A DNA stretch of 64,000 nucleotides from JASGDN01 sp049840815 (GTDB taxonomy: Bacteria; Chloroflexota; Chloroflexia; Thermomicrobiales; UBA6265), in the NCBI GenBank assembly GCA_049840815.1, contig JASGJI010000010.1, positions 185,078 to 249,077 of the forward strand, given 5' to 3'. Of the stretch, positions 18,155 to 27,526 are shown piece by piece (the first letter of the stretch is position 1; every line of letters starts with the position of its first letter). Under the pieces are notes generated by a model. It saw nothing but the letters and a program-made list of their open reading frames with translations. It was not told where the DNA came from and made no database searches. Position numbers and translations under genes: made by a program.

Positions 18155-18184
18155 TTGCGTTAGCATGCGAATTGGGGGTATACT
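18155..18184 (+). promoter_or_regulatory. Candidate rpsA promoter
   Basis: TTGCGT (18155-18160), 18-base spacer, TATACT (18179-18184). The same combination, TTGCGC-N18-TATACT, occurs upstream of the rrn operon. The gene starts 90 bases downstream. Confidence 0.6.
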
Positions 18185-18273
18185 CCGGCAAAACCTCCCC
18201 CGGAAGGTGGCATTGGATCACCATGGGCCGTGGGTGGGGTTGTTGCGTGCTTATCGCTTTTGAAGGTAGGTCT

Positions 18274-20298
18274 ATGGACGGTACGGACATTCGTGAGCCA
18301 GAGACCGACGCGTTCAGCTTCGAGGCTGAACTCGGCGGTGCCTCGCTCATGGAGCAATTCCTCAGCGATCCCTCCCACGATTACAAGACCCTGAAATATG
18401 GGGATGTACTCGAGGGGATCATCATGCACATCGACCGGGACGAACTGCTGGTGGACATCGGGTCCAAGGCAGAGGGCATCGTTCCGGCCAAGGAGTATTC
18501 GAGCCTTTCTGCTGAGGAAAAGGACGCACTCCTCGTTGGCGATACCCTGCTGGTCTTCGTGGTGCAGCCGGAGAATGCGGAGGGCCATCCGGTCGTCAGC
18601 ATCGACCGCGCGCGCCAGGAGAAGAGCTGGCGGCGTCTGCAGGAACTCCACGAGGCCAACGAGATCATCGAGGCCGAGGTCACCAACTACAACAAGGGTG
18701 GTCTCCTCGTGAATCTCGACGGTGTTCGGGGCTTCGTGCCGGCATCGCAGGTCTCGGAGATCCGCGGTGGCGACGATTCGAGCAAGCAGGCCGACATGGC
18801 CCGCCTGATCGGGTCCAAGCTCCCGCTGAAGGTGATCGAGATCAATCGCCACCGCAATCGCCTCATCCTCTCGGAGCGCCAGGCGATCCAGGAGCGCCGC
18901 GACATCATGAAGGAGCGCCTCATCGAGGAGCTCAAGGAAGGCGATATCCGCAAGGGTCGTGTTTCCTCCATTTGTGATTTCGGTGCCTTCGTGGACATTG
19001 GGGGCGCCGACGGACTGGTTCACCTCTCCGAGCTGAGCTGGAGCCGTGTCCGCCACCCAGGTGAACTCCTGAAGGTGGGTGACGAGGTCGACGTCTATAT
19101 CCTGGGCGTCTACCCGGACACCAAGAAGATCGCGCTTTCCATCAAGCGCACCCAGGCGGAGCCGTGGAGCCGCGTCGCGACCTCGTACGAGGTCGGGCAG
19201 CTGGTCAAGGGCACCGTCACCCAGCTCGCCAACTTCGGCGCGTTCGCGCGGATCGAGGATGGCATCGAGGGCTTGATCCACGTTTCCGAGCTGGCTGACG
19301 AGCGCATCCAGCATCCGAAGCAGGTCGTCGGCGAGGGCCAGGATCTGATCCTGCGCATCATCCGCATCGACCCGCAGCGCCGCCGCATGGGCCTGAGCCT
19401 GCGCCGCGCGCTGGATACGCCGGATACCGAGCTGGAGGCCGTGTTCGGCGAGGGCATCCTGGAGGAGCGCGATGCGCTCGTTGCCAAGATCCGCGCCGCG
19501 CTGGAGGCCGAAGGCCTGACCGGAACGTCGCAGTCCACGCCGGAGACCGCCGAGGGTGAGGGCGCTGCCCCCGCCGCCGAGGCTGAGGCGCCGGCGATCG
19601 ACCTGGTCGCCCAGTTCGAGGAGCGCCGCCAGCGTGCCGAGGAATCGGCCGCCCAGCGTCGCAACCGCGATCAGGGCCGGGCTCGCCAGCAGTCGCAGTC
19701 CGAGCAGTCCTCTGCATTCGAGGACGAGGACATGTCGGCCATGGCGCTGGCCTTCGCGCTCGCCGGTGCGCTCGATGACGAGGAGCCGGCTGCCGAGACC
19801 GCGACCGAAGCTGCCGAGGAGGCTGCCGATCGCACCTTCGCGGAGGCTGCGGGCGAGGTTGTGACCGAGGAGTCCGCCGTGACCGCCACCGGGGTGTTCG
19901 AGGGCACGACCCCGGACTCCACGACGGAGACTGCGACCGAGGCTGCGGAAGCTGCCGCCGATCGCACCTTCGCGGAGGCTGCCGGTGAGGTGGTCGACGA
20001 GGTCGCCGCTGAGGACGCTGCGAAGGTCCTCGGCCCGGCTGGTGATGAGGGCACGACGTGGGTTGCTGGTGACGGCAAGAATGAGGTTCCGGCAGGATTC
20101 CCGATCAAGGGCAATGCCGATTCCTCCATCTACCACACCCCCGAGTCCCCGTGGTACGACCGGACCGTCGCTGAGGTCTATTACGCGACGGCCGAGGCCG
20201 CCGAGGCTGCTGGCTACCGAGCTCCTGCCCGCGACGCCGGCGCTGCTGCCGCGAAGGCTGTGGAGGACGTTGTCGAGGCCGTGGAGGAAGCGAATTAG
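18274..20298 (+). CDS. rpsA: 30S ribosomal protein S1 with extended C-terminal tail
   Basis: Binds mRNA and helps its loading on the 30S subunit. Four S1 RNA-binding domains lie between residues ~40 and ~395 (openings such as GDVLEGIIMHI, GDIRKGRVSSICDFGAFVDIGG and GQLVKGTVTQLANFGAFARIE). The remaining ~280 residues are unusual: an Ala/Glu-rich linker, a near-duplicate segment (EEAADRTFAEAAGEVV and EAAADRTFAEAAGEVV), and at the end a small domain with GNADSSIYHTPESPWYDRT...AEAAGYRAP. The last part resembles the short 'sunset'/Ada-like module found at C-termini of various proteins in related phyla. ATG 18274 follows GAAGGTAGG. Confidence 0.93.
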   Translation: MDGTDIREPETDAFSFEAELGGASLMEQFLSDPSHDYKTLKYGDVLEGIIMHIDRDELLVDIGSKAEGIVPAKEYSSLSAEEKDALLVGDTLLVFVVQPENAEGHPVVSIDRARQEKSWRRLQELHEANEIIEAEVTNYNKGGLLVNLDGVRGFVPASQVSEIRGGDDSSKQADMARLIGSKLPLKVIEINRHRNRLILSERQAIQERRDIMKERLIEELKEGDIRKGRVSSICDFGAFVDIGGADGLVHLSELSWSRVRHPGELLKVGDEVDVYILGVYPDTKKIALSIKRTQAEPWSRVATSYEVGQLVKGTVTQLANFGAFARIEDGIEGLIHVSELADERIQHPKQVVGEGQDLILRIIRIDPQRRRMGLSLRRALDTPDTELEAVFGEGILEERDALVAKIRAALEAEGLTGTSQSTPETAEGEGAAPAAEAEAPAIDLVAQFEERRQRAEESAAQRRNRDQGRARQQSQSEQSSAFEDEDMSAMALAFALAGALDDEEPAAETATEAAEEAADRTFAEAAGEVVTEESAVTATGVFEGTTPDSTTETATEAAEAAADRTFAEAAGEVVDEVAAEDAAKVLGPAGDEGTTWVAGDGKNEVPAGFPIKGNADSSIYHTPESPWYDRTVAEVYYATAEAAEAAGYRAPARDAGAAAAKAVEDVVEAVEEAN

Positions 20299-20392
20299 GC
20301 AAATCGCCCGAAAACGGGCAGCCCGGTTCGGTCCCATCACGTGCGGCTACTGGTCATTCGGCCAGACAACGCCGCCGGAAATGTGATAGAAA

Positions 20393-20434
20393 AGCCAACA
20401 ACGGCAGGGAGTCCGCTCTCCGCCGTTGTTGGCT
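20393..20434 (+). terminator. rpsA terminator
   Basis: AGCCAACAACGGC (20393-20405) pairs with GCCGTTGTTGGCT (20422-20434); an inner GAG/CTC pair extends the structure. Confidence 0.85.
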
Positions 20435-20611
20435 ATCTGCTTTGTCCCAGCTGGGAGAGGCGCTCACCCGCGACACGGCAATCGCTTGTACGTGCGGCAC
20501 AATGATGGGGTAGGACGTCCGCGTGTCCCCATCCTGCGTATAGTCGGGTAGACCAGCTTGCCATCACGGCCGCATGCACGGGCGTGATAGAGACATCGGG
20601 AGAGCTCCAGG
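20435..20611 (+). promoter_or_regulatory. clpC upstream region
   Basis: The gap between rpsA and clpC is 313 bases in all. TATAGT (20539-20544) is a -10 candidate with no good -35 at the right distance. No CtsR-type or CIRCE-type repeat was found. Confidence 0.35.
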
Positions 20612-23065
20612 ATGGCGGAGAAGTTCGACAAGTTCACGGATCGAGCTCGCAAGGTCCTCACGCTCGCCCAGGAAGAAGCCCAGAGGTTCAACCACAACTA
20701 CATCGGGACCGAACACCTCCTCCTTGGGCTCGTGCGGGAAGGCGATGGCGTTGCGGCGAAGGTGCTGGCGAACATGGGCGTGCAGTTGCCCAAGGTTCGT
20801 TCGGCGGTCGAATTCATCATCGGTCGTGGTGATTCCATGATCATGGGCGAGATCGGCCTGACGCCGCGCGCGAAGAAAGTCATTGAGCTGTCGGTCGATG
20901 AGGCGCGACGGTTGAATCATCACTACATCGGAACGGAACATCTCCTGCTTGGCCTCGTCCGGGAGGGCGAAGGCATTGCGGCGGGTGTGCTGGAAAGCCT
21001 TGGCGTCAACCTCGAGAAGGTGCGCGCTCAGGTAATGCAGGTTGTCAGCCAGTCGGCGACGCAGCAGGCGCAGTCGAAGCAGCAGACGAAGACCCCATAC
21101 ATGGATGCACTCGGGTTCGACCTTACTGAGGCGGCCCGTACGGACAAACTCGGTCCGCTCATCGGACGATCCACCGAGATCGACCGCGTGATGCAGATCC
21201 TCTCGCGGCGGACGAAGAACAATCCGGCGTTGATCGGCGAACCGGGCGTCGGCAAGACGGCCATCGTCGAAGGGTTGGCGCAGCGGATCGTTTCGGGCGA
21301 CGTGCCGGAGCAGCTTCAGGGGAAGCGCCTCGTGGCGCTTGATATCGGGGCGCTGGTCGCCGGCACGAAGTATCGAGGTGAGTTCGAGGAGCGGTTGAAG
21401 AAGATCGTCAACGAGGTCAAGGAGACCAAGGCGATCCTCTTCATCGACGAGTTGCACACGCTCGTCGGCGCGGGCGCAGCTGAGGGAGCGGTCGATGCCG
21501 CGAACATCCTGAAGCCGGCCCTCTCCCGCGGCGAGTTGCAGACCATCGGCGCGACGACGCTTGATGAGTACCGCAAGTACATCGAGCGGGATGCGGCGCT
21601 GGAACGGCGGTTCCAACCGGTGCAGGTTTCGGAGCCGTCGGTAGAGGAGACGATCCAGATCCTCGAAGGCGTCCGGGAACTCTACGAGGAGCATCACAAG
21701 CTCAAGATCAGCGACGAGGCGCTGCACGCGGCTGCAAATCTTGCCGCGCGGTACGTCACCGATCGGTTCATGCCGGACAAGGCAATCGACCTGATCGACG
21801 AGGCATCGTCCCGCGTGCGGATGCAGCGATCGATCTCGCCGCCAAGCCTGCGTGAGGCGATGGCAGGACTTTCGTCCTTGCAACGCGAGCTGGAATCGGC
21901 GGTCAATGGCCGAGAATTCGAACTCGCCGCCGAACTGCGCGATCGGGAGCGGAAGCTGCGCGACCGCATCGATCAGCAGGAACAGGGGATGAAGGATCAG
22001 GCCGCATCCGAGGAGACGTACGTCACCGAGGAGGACGTGGCCGAAGTTGTTTCCATGTGGACCGGGATTCCGTTGGTGCGGATCGCGGGCGAGGAGTCAG
22101 CGCGGCTCCTGCACATGGAAGACGCGCTGCACGAGCGGATCGTCGGGCAGGACGAGGCGATCACCACGATCTCCAAGGCCGTCCGTCGTGCCCGCGCTGG
22201 CATCAAGGACCCGCGTCGGCCGATCGGTTCGTTCATCTTCCTCGGCCCGACTGGCGTCGGCAAGACATATCTCGCCAAGGCGCTGGCCGAGTTCATGTTC
22301 GGCTCCCAGGATCATCTGATCAAGATCGACATGTCGGAGTTCATGGAGCGCCACGCGGTTGCCCGCCTCGTCGGAGCGCCTCCGGGCTACGTCGGGTACG
22401 AAGAAGGTGGTCAGCTGACCGAGGCGGTACGGCGCAAGTCGTACTCGGTGATCCTGCTCGACGAGATCGAGAAGGCGCATCCGGAAGCCTTCAACATGCT
22501 GCTCCAGATCATGGAGGACGGGAACCTGGCCGACGCCAAGGGGCGGAAGGTCGATTTCCGGAACACGATCATCATCATGACCTCGAATGTTGGCGCCGAG
22601 GAGATCGGGCGCAACCTCTCGATGGGCTTCACGAAGCGCGAGGACGACGAGTCGACGCGCAACCGCGATCATGGCTTGATGACGAGCAAGGTGATGGAGC
22701 GGTTGAAGCAGACGTTCCGGCCGGAGTTCCTGAACCGGATCGACGCGACGATCGTCTTCCACTCGCTGACGCAGGAGGAGATTCGCAACATCGTGGATCT
22801 CGAACTGGCGCGGGTGCGGCAGCAGCTCGGAGAGCAGGACATCACGCTGGAGATCACGATCGAAGCGAAGGACCTGCTGGGCGAGCGCGGCTACGACCAC
22901 ACGTATGGTGCGCGTCCGCTGCGCCGGATCATCCAGAACCTGATCGAGGACCCGCTGGCGGAGGGCCTGCTCAATGGGCGATTCCTGCCGGGGCACACGG
23001 TTCGCGTGACGGTCGAGGATGACCTGCTGAAGATCGAGGACATGGTGGAGCTTGCGGCGGTGTAG
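20612..23065 (+). CDS. clpC: ATP-dependent Clp protease ATP-binding subunit ClpC
   Basis: Hexameric AAA+ unfoldase (817 residues) that feeds proteins to ClpP. Residues 1-145 are a double Clp_N repeat (FNHNYIGTEHLLLGLVREG and LNHHYIGTEHLLLGLVREG). NBD1 has Walker A GEPGVGKT (~209) and Walker B ILFIDELH; the middle domain carries a UVR-like motif (REFELAAELRDRERKLRDRI), which separates ClpC from ClpA/ClpB; NBD2 has GPTGVGKT (~545) and LLDEIEKAH. ATG 20612 follows GGGAG. No mcsA/mcsB or ctsR genes are adjacent, unlike in Firmicutes, so control differs. Confidence 0.95.
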   Translation: MAEKFDKFTDRARKVLTLAQEEAQRFNHNYIGTEHLLLGLVREGDGVAAKVLANMGVQLPKVRSAVEFIIGRGDSMIMGEIGLTPRAKKVIELSVDEARRLNHHYIGTEHLLLGLVREGEGIAAGVLESLGVNLEKVRAQVMQVVSQSATQQAQSKQQTKTPYMDALGFDLTEAARTDKLGPLIGRSTEIDRVMQILSRRTKNNPALIGEPGVGKTAIVEGLAQRIVSGDVPEQLQGKRLVALDIGALVAGTKYRGEFEERLKKIVNEVKETKAILFIDELHTLVGAGAAEGAVDAANILKPALSRGELQTIGATTLDEYRKYIERDAALERRFQPVQVSEPSVEETIQILEGVRELYEEHHKLKISDEALHAAANLAARYVTDRFMPDKAIDLIDEASSRVRMQRSISPPSLREAMAGLSSLQRELESAVNGREFELAAELRDRERKLRDRIDQQEQGMKDQAASEETYVTEEDVAEVVSMWTGIPLVRIAGEESARLLHMEDALHERIVGQDEAITTISKAVRRARAGIKDPRRPIGSFIFLGPTGVGKTYLAKALAEFMFGSQDHLIKIDMSEFMERHAVARLVGAPPGYVGYEEGGQLTEAVRRKSYSVILLDEIEKAHPEAFNMLLQIMEDGNLADAKGRKVDFRNTIIIMTSNVGAEEIGRNLSMGFTKREDDESTRNRDHGLMTSKVMERLKQTFRPEFLNRIDATIVFHSLTQEEIRNIVDLELARVRQQLGEQDITLEITIEAKDLLGERGYDHTYGARPLRRIIQNLIEDPLAEGLLNGRFLPGHTVRVTVEDDLLKIEDMVELAAV

Positions 23066-23205
23066 CAGCGTTTCGGCGAACCACAACGGTTCGCACGACG
23101 CAGTGGTTCGAAGCGGTTTTCGGGATGCGGTCGAACCGTCGCGCAGGGCAGCCCGCAAGGGGTTGCCGGAGTAACCTAGAGACCATTCGGTGCGAGCGAA
23201 GCGGA

Positions 23206-23241
23206 GGGAGCGGGGCCATCATGATCGTTGGCCCGGCTCCC
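23206..23241 (+). terminator. clpC terminator
   Basis: GGGAGCGGGGCCA (23206-23218) pairs with TGGCCCGGCTCCC (23229-23241; one mismatch) and is followed by GTGTTTTC. It ends about 13 bases before the radA ribosome-binding site. Confidence 0.7.
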
Positions 23242-23264
23242 TTCGGTGTTTTCGGAAGGTGACG

Positions 23265-24635
23265 ATGCCAAAGGTACGGACATCCTGGGTTTGCCAGCAG
23301 TGCGGGGCGGTGAGTCCCGCCTATCTCGGGAAGTGTCCCGGCTGCGGCGAGTGGCACACGATGGTCGAGACGATCGAGGAGCGCTCGACACCGGCGGCGG
23401 TCCGTGCGATCGGACGTCCTCGCGCGGTGTTGCAGCCGCTTGACCGCGTGACGCGGGTCGGACAGGCGCGTGTCGATGTCCCGATCGTGGAGTTGAACCG
23501 CGTGTTGGGCGGCGGGTTGGTGCCGGGCTCGCTGGTGCTTGTCGGTGGCGATCCGGGGATCGGGAAATCGACGCTGATCCTGCAGGCGGCGGGCGTACTG
23601 GGATCGGATCGGCATCCGGTCGTCTACGTCTCGGCGGAGGAGTCCACGCAGCAGGTGAAGCTACGAGCGGATCGGCTCGGTGTGACCTCCCCGTACCTGT
23701 CGCTGCTTTCCGAGACGGATCTCGACGAGATCCTGACGACGCTGGATACGGTCGAACCGGCGCTGGTGGTGATCGATTCGATCCAGACGGTCATGCTGAA
23801 CGACATCACCTCGGCGGCGGGGAGCGTGTCGCAGGTGCGGGAATGCACCGCGCGGCTGATGCAGTGGGCGAAACCGCGGAACGTGCCGGTGTTCGTGATT
23901 GGGCATGTGACGAAGGAGGGGACCATCGCCGGGCCGCGCGTGCTGGAGCACATGGTCGATGCCGTGCTCTACCTGGAGGGCGACCGATTCCACCAGTACC
24001 GTATCCTGCGGGCGGTGAAGAATCGGTTCGGATCGACCGATGAGGTCGGCGTCTTCGAGATGGCCGATGTCGGGTTGCGTGAGGTCCGGAATCCGTCCGA
24101 AGCATTCCTGGAAGAACGATCGGCGGCGACGTCGGGTTCAACCGTCGCGGTGACGATGGAGGGGACGCGGCCGATCCTCGTGGAGGTTCAGGCGCTTTCG
24201 ACGTCCACGGCGTTCGGATTGCCGCGTCGCAGTGCCAACGGTCTCGACACGAGCCGGCTGCAACTGCTGGTGGCTGTGTTGCAGAAGCGGGTTGGCCTGG
24301 AGCTTGGCAACCAGGATGTCTACGCGAATGTCGTCGGCGGCTTGCGGGTGATGGAGCCGGCGGTCGATCTGGCGATCGCGACGGCGATTGCTTCGAGCCT
24401 GCGCGACGTGCCGGTCGATCCGGCCACGGTGGTGGTCGGGGAGATAGGCTTGTCTGGGGAGCTGCGATCCGTGAACCAGCTGGACCGCCGGATCAACGAG
24501 GTTGCCCGTCTGGGATTCCGGAGGATCGTCATCCCGTCGCACGCGCATCTGACGCACGAGCTGCCGTCCAATATCAAGGTCGTGCGATGCGGGAGCGCCG
24601 CCGAGGGAATCGCGACGGCGCTCGACCAGGCATAG
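23265..24635 (+). CDS. radA: DNA repair protein RadA
   Basis: RecA-like ATPase that promotes branch migration during recombinational repair. N-terminal C4 zinc finger (CQQCGAVSPAYLGKCPGC), Walker A GGDPGIGKST (~94-103), the RadA-specific KNRFG motif (VKNRFGSTDEVGVFEM) and a C-terminal Lon-protease-like domain (GLRVMEPAVDLAIATAIASS). 456 residues is the normal size. ATG 23265 lies behind GGAAGG at 5 bases. Its stop is one base away from the converging murG stop. Confidence 0.96.
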   Translation: MPKVRTSWVCQQCGAVSPAYLGKCPGCGEWHTMVETIEERSTPAAVRAIGRPRAVLQPLDRVTRVGQARVDVPIVELNRVLGGGLVPGSLVLVGGDPGIGKSTLILQAAGVLGSDRHPVVYVSAEESTQQVKLRADRLGVTSPYLSLLSETDLDEILTTLDTVEPALVVIDSIQTVMLNDITSAAGSVSQVRECTARLMQWAKPRNVPVFVIGHVTKEGTIAGPRVLEHMVDAVLYLEGDRFHQYRILRAVKNRFGSTDEVGVFEMADVGLREVRNPSEAFLEERSAATSGSTVAVTMEGTRPILVEVQALSTSTAFGLPRRSANGLDTSRLQLLVAVLQKRVGLELGNQDVYANVVGGLRVMEPAVDLAIATAIASSLRDVPVDPATVVVGEIGLSGELRSVNQLDRRINEVARLGFRRIVIPSHAHLTHELPSNIKVVRCGSAAEGIATALDQA

Positions 24636-24636
24636 A

Positions 24637-25779
24637 TCAGGCGCGGCGGAGGGCGAAGAGCTCGTCCACGAGGCGAGCGGCAGCGTCCTCGCGGCCCATC
24701 GATTTCGCCGTGGCGGCCATTGTGGCGAGACGCTCAGGGTCGCCAAGCAGGGCGTCGATCTCGGCGGCGAGGCGCTCCGGGGTGGCGTCCTTCTGGGCGA
24801 CCATCACGGCGGCGCCGGCCTTCTCCAGGACGCGGGCGTTCTTCGTCGCCTCATCGCCGCCCGTGCCCGGCAGCGGCACGAGGATCGACGGTTTGCCGAC
24901 GAGTTCCAGTTCAGCGACGGTGCCTGCGCCCGATCGCGAGACGACGAGGTCCGCCATCGCGAAGACATCCGGCAGTTCGTCGCGCACGAACTCGGTGACG
25001 ACATAGCGGCGCTTCAGGTGGTCGGGCAACGTCTCGCGGAAGGCGGTCAGGCGGGCGGTATCGTCGTTCTCCTCGGCGGCAGGGCCGGCCTGATGGACGA
25101 TCTGCATGCGTTCGAGGAAGGCGGGCAGGTTCGGCTCGATTCCGGCGTTGAGGCGGGTCGCGCCCTGCGCACCCCCGGTGACATACAGCACCGGGAGATC
25201 GGGCGTGAAACCAAAGCGCTGGCGTCCACGGTCGGCATCGCCGGTCAGCAGCGACTTCCGGACCGGGTTGCCCGTGAGCACGACGTGCTTGTGGATGCCC
25301 TCTGCCAGCGGTACGCTCTCGGCGAAGCTGACCGCGAACGACGAGGCGAACTTCGCGGATATGCGGTTTGCCATGCCGATCTGCGCGGTCTGCTCGTGCG
25401 TGAGGATCGGCACGCGGCGGGCGCGACCAGCGATCACGGAGGGCACGCTTGCATGGCCGCCGGTGCTGAAGATCACGTCAGGCCGGAACGATCCAATCAG
25501 TGGCCACGCCTGCACGATGCCGACCGGGAAGCGGAAGACGTCCTTGACGTTTTCCATGTCGAAATAGCGTCGGAGCTTGCTGATCTGGATGGCCCGAAAC
25601 GGGATGTCGTGTTCAGTCGCGATCTTGCCCTCGACGCCCTTGTGGCTGCCGATCCAGAAGAACTCGGTATCTGGCTGCCGCTCGCGGATTTCCTCGACGA
25701 CGGCGACGGCGGGGAAGACATGGCCCCCCGTGCCACCCCCGGCGATGAGCAGTCGGAACGGCGCTTGCTTCGTGTTCAC
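24637..25779 (-). CDS. murG: UDP-N-acetylglucosamine transferase MurG
   Basis: Transfers GlcNAc from UDP-GlcNAc to lipid I, making lipid II at the inner face of the membrane (EC 2.4.1.227). GGGTGGHVFPAVAV at the N-terminus, FSTGGHASVPSV, and the C-terminal donor-binding VVSRSGAGTVAELELVGKPSILVPLPGTGGDEATKNA identify it. GTG 25779 is the start: GGGAG sits 5 bases upstream and 380 residues is usual for MurG. It is alone here, outside any mur/fts cluster. TATACT on the minus strand at 25851-25846 is a possible -10. Confidence 0.95.
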   Translation of the reverse strand: MNTKQAPFRLLIAGGGTGGHVFPAVAVVEEIRERQPDTEFFWIGSHKGVEGKIATEHDIPFRAIQISKLRRYFDMENVKDVFRFPVGIVQAWPLIGSFRPDVIFSTGGHASVPSVIAGRARRVPILTHEQTAQIGMANRISAKFASSFAVSFAESVPLAEGIHKHVVLTGNPVRKSLLTGDADRGRQRFGFTPDLPVLYVTGGAQGATRLNAGIEPNLPAFLERMQIVHQAGPAAEENDDTARLTAFRETLPDHLKRRYVVTEFVRDELPDVFAMADLVVSRSGAGTVAELELVGKPSILVPLPGTGGDEATKNARVLEKAGAAVMVAQKDATPERLAAEIDALLGDPERLATMAATAKSMGREDAAARLVDELFALRRA

Positions 25780-25961
25780 GATGACTCCCTGACGGTATGA
25801 AGGTCCTCGGAATGGGCGGGATGCCCGCCCAGTGATGCTGGCTTGAGTATAGATCGGCGTCGGGTGAGAGCCGATCCGGAAGCGGGGCATGCTACCATCG
25901 AGGTGAACGCGTCCGGGTTTCGTCGACGCGCCCCACCGACTCCGAGCTGAAAGGACCGATC

Positions 25962-26543
25962 CTGGTTCCGCGCCTATCCTCCGCCTCCCACCGGTCTGGC
26001 CCACGCTGGTCGGCGATCTCCGCGATCGCAGGCGGAGTGCTATTGGCTGATCAGGTGGTGAAGTGGGTGATGTCCGCATGGATCGGTCCGGACGCGGCGC
26101 AGCATCGTGTTGACCTGATCGGGAATTTCCTCGCGTTCGAGTACGTCGAGAACTCCGGTGCGGCGTTCGGCATCCTGGCCGGACAGCCCTTGTTGCTGGC
26201 GATCTTCGCGGTGCTGGCGGTAGTGCTGTTCATCGGCATGATGCGCTCGACGTTGCGTACGCACCCGCTGGTGCCAATCGCGGTCGGGATGGTGCTTGGC
26301 GGGGCGATCGGGAATTTGCTCGACCGTATCCGGCTCGGCTACGTGGTCGATTTCGTGGCGGTGGGGACCTTCCCGCGTTTCAACGTCGCGGACTCGGCGA
26401 TCACGGTCGGGCTCGTGCTGCTGGCCTGGACGGCGCTCCGCGAGGATGCTGCTCCTGGACACGCCGATCCCGTCGACCACTCCCCGGAGCGCGACGCTTC
26501 CGACCCTTCGACTCCTCCCATGAAGAACGGCTCTCACGCATGA
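25962..26543 (+). CDS. lspA: Lipoprotein signal peptidase (probable CTG start)
   Basis: Membrane aspartic peptidase that removes signal peptides from prolipoproteins (EC 3.4.23.36). Motifs: DQVVKW, VENSGAAFGIL, GGAIGNLLDRIRLGYVVDFV and FPRFNVADSAI, with the two catalytic Asp residues in NLLDR and NVADS. The only standard start in frame, GTG 26037, would remove most of the first membrane helix (SAISAIAGGVLLADQ) and has no site. CTG 25962 lies 6 bases after AAAGGA and restores a full 193-residue protein, so a CTG start is proposed. The acidic/polar tail of ~30 residues is longer than usual. The stop overlaps the next start (ATGA). Confidence 0.9.
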   Translation: MVPRLSSASHRSGPRWSAISAIAGGVLLADQVVKWVMSAWIGPDAAQHRVDLIGNFLAFEYVENSGAAFGILAGQPLLLAIFAVLAVVLFIGMMRSTLRTHPLVPIAVGMVLGGAIGNLLDRIRLGYVVDFVAVGTFPRFNVADSAITVGLVLLAWTALREDAAPGHADPVDHSPERDASDPSTPPMKNGSHA

Positions 26544-27526
26544 CCGACTCCCTGCCCATCCAGACCGACGACGATGCCGAACTGGACGTCATCACCCTGC
26601 ATCCCACCATCGACGACCGCGATGTGCGGCTCGACCGGTTCATTGCGGAGCAACTGCCCGATCTCAGCAGGACCTACCTGCAATCGCTGATCGAAAGCGG
26701 CAACATCCTCGTCGATGGGCAGGCTCGCCGGCGTTCGTTCAAGATGACGCAGGGCGAGGTCGTCACGGTGACGATCCCGGAGACCGAGGAGATCGACGTC
26801 GTCCCGGAGAAGATTCCGCTCGACATCGTTTATGAAGACAGCGATGTGATCGTGGTGAACAAGCGGGCCGGGATGGTCGTTCATCCTGCTCCGGGGCATC
26901 CGACCGGGACGCTGGTGAACGCGATCCTCGGGCATGCCAGCGACATCTCGATTGTCGGCAGCACGCGACCGGGCATCGTGCACCGGCTGGACAAGGACAC
27001 GTCTGGCCTGATCGTGGTGGCGAAGACCGATCGCGCGCAGAACCTGCTGATGGCGCAGTGGCAGGAGCGCTCGGTCGAGAAACGCTACATCACGCTCGCG
27101 GTTCGTCCGTTCGAGGAGGATGAGGCGACGGTCGATGCGCCGATCGGGCGGAACCCGTCCAACCGGCAGCAGATGACCGTCATCCGGAGTGGTCGTCATG
27201 CCGTCAGCCACTTCAAGGTGGCGAAGCGCTTCCTGAACTCGACGCTGCTGGACGCTGAGATCGAGACGGGGCGCACGCACCAGATTCGCGTCCACCTCCA
27301 GTTCATCCGGCACGCCGTCGTCGGTGACGATGTGTATGGCGGTGAGCTTGCGATGCGCGTGGCCGAGGAAATCGGCCTCAAGCGGCAGTTCCTGCACGCG
27401 GCGGAGCTGGGGCTGACGTTGCCGAACGGGGAACGGAAGCTGTTCAAGGCGCCGCTGCCGGATGACCTGCGCAACGCTCTGGTGCGGCTCGAGGAGACCC
27501 AGGCACCATTGGAAGAGCCTGAATGA
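26540..27526 (+). CDS. Pseudouridine synthase, RluD family
   Basis: RNA pseudouridine synthase of 328 residues, most like RluD, which modifies helix 69 of 23S rRNA. An S4 RNA-binding domain (residues ~25-90, RLDRFIAEQLPDLSRTYLQSLI) precedes the catalytic domain with the motif GIVHRLDKDTSGLIVVAK, whose Asp is catalytic, and TGRTHQIRVHL. ATG 26540 overlaps the lspA stop by four bases, and its own stop overlaps the glycerate kinase start in the same way, so the three are translationally coupled. RluC- or RluA-type specificity cannot be excluded. Confidence 0.9.
   Translation: MTDSLPIQTDDDAELDVITLHPTIDDRDVRLDRFIAEQLPDLSRTYLQSLIESGNILVDGQARRRSFKMTQGEVVTVTIPETEEIDVVPEKIPLDIVYEDSDVIVVNKRAGMVVHPAPGHPTGTLVNAILGHASDISIVGSTRPGIVHRLDKDTSGLIVVAKTDRAQNLLMAQWQERSVEKRYITLAVRPFEEDEATVDAPIGRNPSNRQQMTVIRSGRHAVSHFKVAKRFLNSTLLDAEIETGRTHQIRVHLQFIRHAVVGDDVYGGELAMRVAEEIGLKRQFLHAAELGLTLPNGERKLFKAPLPDDLRNALVRLEETQAPLEEPE

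Noticed and set aside
18160..20340. A 726-codon minus-strand frame opposite rpsA.
   Set aside because: It is a shadow of the S1 codon pattern; no domain, and no start site.
20435..20611. A heat-shock operator (CIRCE or CtsR type) before clpC.
   Set aside because: No inverted or tandem repeat of the known patterns is present, and the palindrome of hsp20-lon does not recur here.
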